The notes below the pieces were generated by a model. It had not been told where the DNA came from, did not search any database, and saw nothing but the letters and a program-made list of their open reading frames with translations. A stretch of DNA of 5,525 bases from an uncultured euryarchaeote (GTDB lineage Archaea > Thermoplasmatota > Poseidoniia > Poseidoniales > Poseidoniaceae): assembly GCA_937881505.1 (NCBI GenBank), contig CALGEM010000063.1, positions 1 through 5,525 of the forward strand, in the 5' to 3' direction. This document shows positions 1 through 5,525 of this stretch, one piece after another (within the stretch, counting starts at the first letter, position 1; each line of letters begins with the position of its first letter). Made by a program: the position numbers and the translations under genes.

Positions 1-1998
1 GCGCTCAGCGAAAATCGGTGCCAACTGATAGCCCATGATGGCGGAGAGGTTCATCATCGACATGTAAGCTGTAAACTGTGTCCCACCCACTTCCGCCCAT
101 GTCACCCGCATCATCAGCGAATAGGCGCAGATGGAGACGATGGCCCAAAGGAAGGTGTGAACAATCCACACGAGCATCATGAACCAACCCTCGCTCCACA
201 GGTTGTCAAACGTGCCCCAAACCAAAGATGTCAGAGAAGCACTGAGGGCAGCATACATCAGCATGGATTTCCCACCGAAGCGACGACCGAGTTCACCACC
301 TGCCATGGCCCCGAGCATGGTGACCACAAGGATGATGCCGCCCTTGGTGGCGTTGAATTCTTCTTGGCTCCAACCCAACTCCTGAAGGAAGAGCAGTGGG
401 AGAATCGGGATGAGAATGAACGCAAGGGAAATCACCAAACTGACCACGATACCAAGTTGAGCCGAGCGAACAGAAAAGGCGGTTTTGATGTTGTTCAAGA
501 TAACAAACATGTCTCGTGATTCTTCGTCTTCCTCGCGCTTGTCGTTCCAAAACGGCACATCCTCGCTTTCGTCCCAAGGGAAGCGCTTCTCACCGGGGCG
601 TTCTCGCATGAACAGTGGCACCATCATGATGAGCACAAGGATGGGGATTTGGATGAGGAAGGCGCCCTTGATGCCCACAATGCCAATGATGGTCCCAAGA
701 CCAGCACCACCAACAATACCGCCAAGGGACTTGGCCGTGAACATGTAACTGTTGACCCGTTCAAATTCGTGAGGCTGAAGCACATCGACGGCCAAAGCGT
801 CGGTTGAGACATCCTGCAAGGCCGTGAACACGTTGTAGACAAAGAACAAGGCACCAAGCAAGGAGATGTTATTGGTCAAATCTGGCACCATCAGCATGGT
901 CACCAAGAGCGCAATCATGCCCGTTTGAGCGATGAGAATCCATGGGCGACGGCGGCCGAGTTTGGGCATTTGGAAACGGTCGATGATGGGGCCCCAGAGG
1001 AACTTGAACGACCACGGCAGCGTACCGAGCGTCAGCAAGTAGGCAAGGTCGCCGGCATCCGCCCCTTCAGCTGCAAGGAAGGTCACCATGGTGACGGTGA
1101 TGAAACCCCAGGGGACACCTTGTGCGACATAGAGGGCAGAGAGGGTGATAACACGAGCACGGTAGCTGTCAACCAGCGTTTCACCGTCCGAGGTTGACTC
1201 GCCCTCAACGACCTCAGTTTCCGGCTCGCTGAAATCAAGGTCGAGGTGGAAGCGGTCTCGCTGCTTGGTGGAAACATACGCAATCAGGCCAACCACCGGG
1301 AAAATCCATCCTGCGAACAGGAACAACGGCAGGGATCCGTCGCCAACCGCCAAGGTCGCCGCTTCTTCGCCGTCCTCGTTGAGAATCGTGAAATCCAAAA
1401 CAAGCAGGCTGACCACGGTGGCCACTTCTTCCCCGTCGTCGTTGTGCGAACACAGCGCGCCGTCGAAGGCTTCGGCGTCCACGGTTACGGCGAGGTCGTA
1501 GGCTCCACGCGCCTCCTCACCAAAGGCCAACTGGGCCTCAATTTCGCTCTTGGTCAACCCTTCGATAACACCGGACAGAAGAGAAGCGTTGTGCCATGTC
1601 AAATTCACATCGTGAGACCCAGGGTTTTCTCCCGACCCCGAAAGGGTCCATTCGCCTTTGGTGGCTTCTCCGGTGATGGTGTCGGGGGCATTCGCCTCTC
1701 CTCCCGTGCACAGCGGACCTCCAGAGGTCTCGTCTTCACCATAGGAGAGCGAAAAGAGGACACCCACGATGTTGCCGCCAGCCGCTTCAATGGCCTCGGA
1801 AAAGGACGAGGAATCAACGCTCCACTCGACCGTTCCTCCGTCTTGGTAGTAGGCGGACTTCGCCTCTACTTCAACGGAGGTCATGCTTGACTCCACGATG
1901 TAGGTCCCGGTCGTTTCCGACCCGCCATCACCACCACCGAGACAACCGGTCAGCGGTGCGATAACAACCAGCATCAGCAAGAGATGAACCGGTCGCAT
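1..1998 (-). CDS. Lipobox ectodomain fused to AmpG/PAT-like MFS permease (3' partial)
   Basis: The frame is open for 666 codons from ATG at 1998 to the left edge, with no stop, so the C-terminus is missing. Residues 1-19 form a signal peptide with a lipobox, LTGC, whose Cys19 would be lipidated. Residues 20-222 are a Gly/Asp/Glu-rich extracellular domain I do not recognise, with Cys97 and Cys183 and two N-glycosylation sequons (N132-L-T, N137-A-S). A single helix at about 223-242, followed by KQRDR, fits a crossing into the cytoplasm. From about 275 the protein is a major facilitator. It carries an AmpG-type loop 2-3 (GPIIDR at 336-341, then LGRRRPW) and the helix 4 motif QDxxxDALxVD (395-405) typical of AmpG and acetyl-CoA transporter (PAT) relatives. 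About 11 of the usual 12 MFS helices are visible, and an acidic loop (464-507) separates the two halves. AmpG imports anhydromuropeptides; the substrate here is unknown. An in-frame GTG at 2037 would put an acidic tail before the signal peptide, so ATG 1998 is preferred although no Shine-Dalgarno lies close to it. Confidence 0.85.
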   Translation of the reverse strand, partial: MRPVHLLLMLVVIAPLTGCLGGGDGGSETTGTYIVESSMTSVEVEAKSAYYQDGGTVEWSVDSSSFSEAIEAAGGNIVGVLFSLSYGEDETSGGPLCTGGEANAPDTITGEATKGEWTLSGSGENPGSHDVNLTWHNASLLSGVIEGLTKSEIEAQLAFGEEARGAYDLAVTVDAEAFDGALCSHNDDGEEVATVVSLLVLDFTILNEDGEEAATLAVGDGSLPLFLFAGWIFPVVGLIAYVSTKQRDRFHLDLDFSEPETEVVEGESTSDGETLVDSYRARVITLSALYVAQGVPWGFITVTMVTFLAAEGADAGDLAYLLTLGTLPWSFKFLWGPIIDRFQMPKLGRRRPWILIAQTGMIALLVTMLMVPDLTNNISLLGALFFVYNVFTALQDVSTDALAVDVLQPHEFERVNSYMFTAKSLGGIVGGAGLGTIIGIVGIKGAFLIQIPILVLIMMVPLFMRERPGEKRFPWDESEDVPFWNDKREEDEESRDMFVILNNIKTAFSVRSAQLGIVVSLVISLAFILIPILPLLFLQELGWSQEEFNATKGGIILVVTMLGAMAGGELGRRFGGKSMLMYAALSASLTSLVWGTFDNLWSEGWFMMLVWIVHTFLWAIVSICAYSLMMRVTWAEVGGTQFTAYMSMMNLSAIMGYQLAPIFAER

Positions 1999-2035
1999 GA
2001 GCCGAGGGCTGGCCTGTTCACCTTCAAGATTGTTC

Positions 2036-2052
2036 ACGCCTGTTTGAGGCGC
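2036..2052 (-). other. Small hairpin between sufT and permease gene
   Basis: Read on the minus strand, GCGCCT pairs with AGGCGT around the loop CAAAC: five Watson-Crick pairs plus an outer G-T pair. It starts a few bases after the sufT stop and lies in the only non-coding gap of the window (about 60 bases). No run of T follows it, so it is not a convincing intrinsic terminator. It could be an mRNA processing or attenuation element, or chance. I see no TATA-like or -10/-35-like element in the gap either. Confidence 0.25.
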
Positions 2053-2058
2053 TTTACC

Positions 2059-2385
2059 TCAGTCCCAGATGCCCATGTCCATGCGAGCGTCTTCGCTGGC
2101 GTGGATTTTCGGGTCCCAGCGGGGCGTCCAAACGAGGTTGATGTGAACCGAGGCAAGACCGTCGGTTTGCAGCGCCGCACGGTGAGCTGCCGCCATGATC
2201 TCAGGGGCCGCAGGACAGCCGGGTGAGGTCAGCGTCAGGTCGACCTCAGCATGGAGTCCCTCGTCCTTGTCCTCAAAACGAACATCGTAAACAAGGCCGA
2301 GTTCAACGATGGAGAGTTCCAACTCGGGGTCTTCCACCTCATCCAATTTGTCCATCACGGCTTCTTTGGTCGTCATCTTGCTCAC
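2059..2385 (-). CDS. sufT: SufT-like MIP18/DUF59 iron-sulfur maturation protein
   Basis: This 108-residue protein matches the MIP18 (DUF59) family, which includes SufT and PaaD and is related to eukaryotic CIA2/MIP18. Family hallmarks are in order: DPELELSIVELGLVYDV from residue 19, TSPGCP with the conserved Cys57, and LVWTPRWDP near residues 84-92. The length is normal for a stand-alone family member. SufT proteins help deliver or mature iron-sulfur clusters on target proteins. As the last gene of the suf cluster, overlapping sufE by GTGA, it most likely has that role. The start is ambiguous. GTG at 2385 gives the 4-base overlap, while ATG at 2376 (105 residues) has GGAG eight bases upstream and is at least as good. 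Family assignment is firm; the SufT role is inferred from family and context. Confidence 0.88.
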   Translation of the reverse strand: MSKMTTKEAVMDKLDEVEDPELELSIVELGLVYDVRFEDKDEGLHAEVDLTLTSPGCPAAPEIMAAAHRAALQTDGLASVHINLVWTPRWDPKIHASEDARMDMGIWD

Positions 2386-2798
2386 TCCACGCTTGCACGA
2401 ATCTCGTTCATGACCTTGTCGTACATGTTTCGAAAACCGTTGGAACGGCTGGGCGTCAAGGTGTTGGTCAAGCCCATCTCTTGAGCGAAATCAACGGGAA
2501 TCAACACGGCCTGTGCGGGCGTCAAACCCTCGATGGCGATGCTCAAGACCCCCATCAAACCCTGAACCAACTTGGCGTCTGCTGCACCGAAGAAATGGAC
2601 CAAGCCCTCTTCAACCCGAACACGCACATGAGCCTCGGACTGGCAGCCTCGCACGCGAGTTTCCTCCGACCATTCCGTCGCAGGCAACTCCACAATTTCA
2701 TCGGCCAACTCAAAGAGCATCTCCAAGCGTTCACGCTTGTCTTCAACCTCTTGGAACTCTTCAACCAGTTCCTGAAGCGCTTCGGGATAGAACGTCAT
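2382..2798 (-). CDS. sufE: SufE sulfur acceptor protein
   Basis: This 138-residue protein has the size and motif order of SufE. SufE takes persulfide sulfur from the SufS cysteine desulfurase, stimulates it, and passes the sulfur to SufB. The catalytic loop is VRGCQSEAHV, with Cys52 at the position of the E. coli SufE active cysteine (GCQS). The C-terminal signature SRSNGFRNMYDKV (about 117-129) matches the family's conserved SRxxG segment. The N-terminal 35 residues are a charged amphipathic helix, as expected. It starts with ATG overlapping the sufS stop (ATGA), with GGAG eight bases upstream inside the end of sufS, so the two are probably translationally coupled. The adjacent sufS makes this the partner of that desulfurase. 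The related CsdE is less likely, given the sufB-sufD context. Confidence 0.94.
   Translation of the reverse strand: MTFYPEALQELVEEFQEVEDKRERLEMLFELADEIVELPATEWSEETRVRGCQSEAHVRVRVEEGLVHFFGAADAKLVQGLMGVLSIAIEGLTPAQAVLIPVDFAQEMGLTNTLTPSRSNGFRNMYDKVMNEIRASVE
2385..2388 (-). promoter_or_regulatory. GGAG ribosome binding site bearing on the sufT start
   Basis: GGAG on the minus strand lies eight bases before the ATG at 2376 and overlaps the GTG at 2385. Its position favours the ATG as the real sufT start, so that sufT begins just after the sufE stop codon. Confidence 0.5.
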
Positions 2799-3988
2799 GC
2801 GAACTTCTCCGTGATTTCCTTGAGTTCCTGAACCAAGCCTTCGGCTTCTTCACGGGTGTTGTAGACGTAGAAGGAAGCGCGAACGGTGCCGGTGATGCCC
2901 AGACGGTTGAGGAGCGGTTGAGCGCAGTGGTGGCCGGTTCGCACAGCGAAGCCACGAGAATCGAGGAGGTGAGCCATGTCTTCGCTGTTGATGGTGGGAT
3001 GAAGGAAGGAGACCACGGCAGCATCGTGTTCATCGTGGCGACCATAAACGGTCATCCCCATGGCACGCAGTTCTTCTGCAACCCATGAAGCGATCTTCAC
3101 GAGACGAGCATGTTCAGCATCCAAGTCAAAGGAGTCCATCCAGTCAAGGGCCGCCGACCAACCGATGGCCTCGGCAATGCGAGGTGTGCCTGCTTCGAAT
3201 TTGTGCTCGTTGGTTTGGTAGGTCGAGCCTTCAACGGTGACCGTTTCGATCATGTCACCACCGCCCATGAAGGGCTGCATCTCCTCAAAGGTCTCCGGTT
3301 GCACCAACAGTGCACCGATGCCGGTGGGACCGCACATCTTGTGGGCGGAAAAGGCCATGAAATCAGCACCGAAGTTGGCGAAGTCAACCGTTGAATGAGG
3401 CACGCCTTGGGCGGCATCGATGAGCACCTTGGCACCGACCTTGTGGGATGCGGTGATGATGTCTTCAAGCGGGTTGCGAACACCCAAAACGTTGGAGGTA
3501 TGGACCACACAGACGAGTTTGGCTCCCTCAAGAGCATGATGGAATGCGTCCATATCGAGTGTGAAATGTTGGGTTACGGGTACGTAGCGAAGTTCCACAC
3601 CTCGCTCCTCTGCGAGCATTTGCCAGGGAACAATATCGGAATGGTGCTCCATCTCGGTCAAGACGATGGCGTCGCCCTTGGCCAAGTTCGCACGACCCCA
3701 AGCATGGGCGACGAGGTTGATGGCCTCGGTTGTGCCGCTGGTGATGATGACTTTGTCAGCGTTGAAGCGAGACTTGAGTTTGCGGCGGCAGGATTCGTAG
3801 CCTTCGGTTGCTTCACCTGCGAGGGTGTGAACGGCTCGGTGGACGTTGGCGTTGGATTTGGAGTAGTAATCATTCATCGCGTCCAGGACGACCTGCGGCT
3901 TTTGTGTGGTCGCAGCGTTGTCCAAATAGACCAGCGGATAGCCGTTAACCTCACGCTGCAAAATCGGGAATTGATCACGGAGTGACAC
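2795..3988 (-). CDS. sufS: SufS cysteine desulfurase (group II, PLP-dependent)
   Basis: The protein has 397 residues, close to the usual 400-410 of SufS, and belongs to the class V aminotransferase fold. It converts L-cysteine to L-alanine and holds the sulfur as a persulfide for transfer to SufE. Visible elements are YLDNAATTQKP near 21-31, TSGTTEAINLVA (83-94) for cofactor phosphate binding, and MEHHSDIVPWQ with His115, which should stack on PLP. DAAQ at 191-194 contributes the aspartate that contacts the pyridine nitrogen. SAHKMCGPTGIG carries the Schiff-base Lys217, and RTGHHCAQPL carries the catalytic Cys355. All key residues are present. The short group II active-site loop agrees with a SufE-dependent enzyme. 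The start is GTG at 3988, four bases after the sufD stop, with a strong Shine-Dalgarno sequence six bases from it to the GGTG core. Confidence 0.96.
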   Translation of the reverse strand: MSLRDQFPILQREVNGYPLVYLDNAATTQKPQVVLDAMNDYYSKSNANVHRAVHTLAGEATEGYESCRRKLKSRFNADKVIITSGTTEAINLVAHAWGRANLAKGDAIVLTEMEHHSDIVPWQMLAEERGVELRYVPVTQHFTLDMDAFHHALEGAKLVCVVHTSNVLGVRNPLEDIITASHKVGAKVLIDAAQGVPHSTVDFANFGADFMAFSAHKMCGPTGIGALLVQPETFEEMQPFMGGGDMIETVTVEGSTYQTNEHKFEAGTPRIAEAIGWSAALDWMDSFDLDAEHARLVKIASWVAEELRAMGMTVYGRHDEHDAAVVSFLHPTINSEDMAHLLDSRGFAVRTGHHCAQPLLNRLGITGTVRASFYVYNTREEAEGLVQELKEITEKFA

Positions 3989-3992
3989 GCTT

Positions 3993-3999
3993 TCACCTC
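3993..3999 (-). promoter_or_regulatory. Shine-Dalgarno of sufS built from the sufD stop
   Basis: GAGGTGA on the minus strand consists of the end of sufD (…AAG AGG TGA). It sits four bases before the GTG start of sufS. It settles the GTG as the start and implies that ribosomes ending sufD are placed to begin sufS. Confidence 0.7.
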
Positions 4000-5033
4000 T
4001 TCAATTCGCATTCCAAATGAACCGTCAATCGGGTTCGCATCTCATCCACGAGCGACTGATTGTTGAGGCTCGAGAAACCGTCCTGCATAAAACCCTCAAT
4101 GAGCAAAGCAACGGCCGACTCTTCGTCCAGACCCCTGCTCATGAGGTAGTGGAGTTGGTCGCGGTCCACCGGTGCACTGGCTGCACCGTGAGCGGCAGCA
4201 ACTTCGTCAGCGAGGACCTCAAGCTCTGGGATGGCCTCGGCACGAGCCTTGTCGGAGAGCAAGAGATTCTTGAACACCTGACCGGCATCACAGTGATTGG
4301 CGCCCTCGGCGATGGTGAGCAGGCCGGTGGCAATGGAATGGGTCTGGTCGTCACACGCTGCGTGAATACTCAGTTCCGAATTCGTGTGCGGAACATCATG
4401 GTGGACTTCGATGTGATGGTCGATGTGGCGTTGTCCTGTGCCGTGCACAGAGATGGCTTGGGTCAATTCGCTACCCGGTGCAGTGAATCGGGTACGGATG
4501 TCGCTCTTGCATCGGAATCCACCGATGGAGAGGCCGGCCAGTTCAAGGGTTGCATCCCGGTCAACTCGCCAATCTTCGCAGTGGAGGAGTTTGCCGTTGG
4601 AGGAAAGTTCGTTCACCAGACCAAAACCTGCACGAACGTTGTTGGCAACCTCGCCCGTGATGTGGAGCCCCGTCCAATCCGATTCACCCGAGAGGTGAAG
4701 CATAACGGTGACATCGTGCTTGAGCGAGAGGTGAAGATGGCCGACAGCGACGTGGCCGGAGGCAATGGCCTGAAGATGAACAACCTTGCTGGCTCCGCTG
4801 CTCTCAAAGGTCATGGCCGTGCCACCCAATTCGCTGAGGAAGACCCGTCCGATGTCTTCGGCGTTCACGATTCGAGGTGCGCCCTCGATAAGTTCACCGC
4901 CCTCGATGACCTTGAAACGGACGCCGGATGCTTCGGGAACCTCGTCAACTTTCGACGGGTGAATGCGTGCCCATGGAGTGTATCGCCACAGATGAAGAGC
5001 ACGGGAGGGAACGGCCATGTCGGCATACTTCAT
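3993..5033 (-). CDS. sufD: SufD scaffold subunit of the SufBCD complex
   Basis: This 346-residue member of the SufB/SufD family is the partner of SufB in the SufBC2D scaffold where clusters are assembled in the cytosol. The N-terminal part is short and variable (E. coli SufD is about 423 residues). It begins with a segment reading LHLWRYTPW, like the conserved W-R-YT motif of SufD. Residues from about 95 to 260 form the repetitive beta-helix core, with the family signature RHIDHHIEV...PHTNS (about 202-219) and QVFKNLLLSDKARAEAIPELEV (252-273). The C-terminal helical segment DQLHYLMSRGLDEESA matches a paralogous stretch in SufB. His282 in AAHGAAS corresponds to the essential E. coli SufD His360. 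The nearby Cys358 equivalent is alanine (residue 280). ATG overlaps the sufB stop (ATGA), with GGAGGG nine bases upstream. SufD rather than SufB is indicated by length and by the second, more SufB-like gene upstream. Confidence 0.93.
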   Translation of the reverse strand: MKYADMAVPSRALHLWRYTPWARIHPSKVDEVPEASGVRFKVIEGGELIEGAPRIVNAEDIGRVFLSELGGTAMTFESSGASKVVHLQAIASGHVAVGHLHLSLKHDVTVMLHLSGESDWTGLHITGEVANNVRAGFGLVNELSSNGKLLHCEDWRVDRDATLELAGLSIGGFRCKSDIRTRFTAPGSELTQAISVHGTGQRHIDHHIEVHHDVPHTNSELSIHAACDDQTHSIATGLLTIAEGANHCDAGQVFKNLLLSDKARAEAIPELEVLADEVAAAHGAASAPVDRDQLHYLMSRGLDEESAVALLIEGFMQDGFSSLNNQSLVDEMRTRLTVHLECELKR

Positions 5034-5525
5034 CCGATGGAACCCTCCATTTCCAACTCGAGCAACTTGTTGAGTTCCACAGCGTATTCCATCGGAAGTT
5101 CACGGGTGAACGGTTCAAAGAAACCGTTGACAATCAGTCCCATGGCTTCTTCTTCGGTGAAGCCCCGACTCATCAGGTAGAACAGTTGGTCGCCCGACAC
5201 CTTGGAGACGCTGGCCTCGTGTTCAAGGTCAGCCGACGGATTACCAATTTCCATGGTGGGGTAAGTGTCCGAGCGTGAATCGCTGTCGAGCATGAGGGCG
5301 TCGCAAACGATCTTGGAGCGACACCCGTGAGACTTGGGCGTCACCTGAAGCATGCCTCGGTAGGACGAGCGTCCCCCGTTCTTGGAGATGGACTTCGAGA
5401 GAATGTTGGAGGTGGTGTTGGGAGCGAGGTGGTGGACTTTAGCACCTGCATCTTGGTGCTGACCAGCTCCGGCGTATGCCACGGAAATGACCTCGGCATG
5501 GGCGCCTTCGCCCTTGAGCAAGACA
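5030..5525 (-). CDS. sufB: SufB scaffold subunit, C-terminal fragment (5' partial)
   Basis: This is an open frame of about 165 codons running off the right edge; the N-terminal two thirds of a roughly 470-495-residue protein lie outside. It matches the end of SufB: YAGAGQHQDAGAKVHHLAPNTTS (about 25 residues, beta-helix edge), then KNGGRSSYRGML. KIVCDALML follows, whose Cys (codon 5303-5305) corresponds to the E. coli Cys405 that receives sulfur. Next come NPSADLEHEASVSK, with the conserved glutamates near the SufB-SufD interface, and DQLFYLMSRGFTEEEAM near the end. SufB works with SufC and SufD to build the nascent cluster. The true start cannot be seen; a TTG at 5521 is internal. The stop TGA overlaps the sufD start by four bases, so the two scaffold subunits are likely made at matched levels. 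Confidence 0.94.
   Translation of the reverse strand, partial: VLLKGEGAHAEVISVAYAGAGQHQDAGAKVHHLAPNTTSNILSKSISKNGGRSSYRGMLQVTPKSHGCRSKIVCDALMLDSDSRSDTYPTMEIGNPSADLEHEASVSKVSGDQLFYLMSRGFTEEEAMGLIVNGFFEPFTRELPMEYAVELNKLLELEMEGSIG

Noticed and set aside
1246..1890. 214-codon open frame on the plus strand
   Set aside because: It is the in-register antisense of the permease ectodomain, with no recognisable motif or ribosome binding site.
1999..2037. GTG at 2037 as the permease start
   Set aside because: It would add 13 residues with acidic side chains before the signal peptide, whereas ATG 1998 gives a classical short basic start, hydrophobic core and lipobox.
2036..2052. Hairpin as an intrinsic terminator for the suf operon
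   Set aside because: The stem is only five to six pairs and no T-rich tract follows on the minus strand; kept only as a low-confidence hairpin.
1999..2058. Promoter for the permease gene
   Set aside because: No TATA-box, BRE or -10/-35-like sequence stands out in this 60-base gap, so a promoter cannot be claimed.
2223..2831. 202-codon open frame on the plus strand
   Set aside because: It is antisense to sufE and its flanks in the same codon register; the minus strand has a full SufE with its catalytic cysteine.
3395..3985. 196-codon open frame on the plus strand
   Set aside because: It is antisense to the N-terminal half of sufS, which carries all expected desulfurase motifs.
4017..5180. 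387-codon open frame on the plus strand
   Set aside because: It lies in codon register opposite sufD and runs into sufB. It is open only because those genes avoid TTA, CTA and TCA codons. Its translation resembles no family, while the minus strand is clearly SufD and SufB.

Overview
The window is almost entirely protein-coding. Every gene I can support lies on the minus strand, so transcription runs from high to low coordinates. The right two thirds (about 2059-5525) is a tightly packed SUF iron-sulfur cluster assembly operon. In transcription order it holds the C-terminal part of sufB (cut by the right edge), sufD, sufS, sufE and a small MIP18/DUF59-family sufT. The left third (1-1998) is one long open frame cut by the left edge. 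It encodes a lipobox signal peptide, a roughly 200-residue extracellular domain, one membrane anchor helix, and then an AmpG/PAT-like major facilitator (MFS) permease.

The SUF genes should act as one unit. SufS takes sulfur from cysteine as a persulfide, and SufE accepts it and passes it to the SufB-SufD scaffold, which builds the cluster with the ATPase SufC. sufC is not in the window and may lie upstream of sufB, beyond the right edge. SufT is a late maturation factor. Three junctions are 4-base start/stop overlaps (sufB-sufD ATGA, sufS-sufE ATGA, sufE-sufT GTGA). At the fourth, the last codon and stop of sufD form the ribosome binding site of sufS. The layout points to one polycistronic, translationally coupled mRNA. 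All five suf stop codons are TGA.

Organism: base composition is mid-range to moderately high GC by eye. Leader sites are clear Shine-Dalgarno sequences, and the proteins look bacterial-type but acidic. No sense-strand TTA or CTA codon occurs in about 1820 codons. The secreted domain begins with a Gly/Asp-rich tether after a lipobox cysteine, a style I associate with marine planktonic Euryarchaeota (Poseidoniales, Marine Group II). That placement is a guess; a bacterium cannot be excluded from this sequence alone.

No RNA genes, CRISPR arrays, insertion sequences or large repeats were seen. The only non-coding stretch is the roughly 60-base gap between sufT and the permease gene, which holds a weak hairpin and no obvious promoter. 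The most unusual item is the lipoprotein-ectodomain/MFS fusion.
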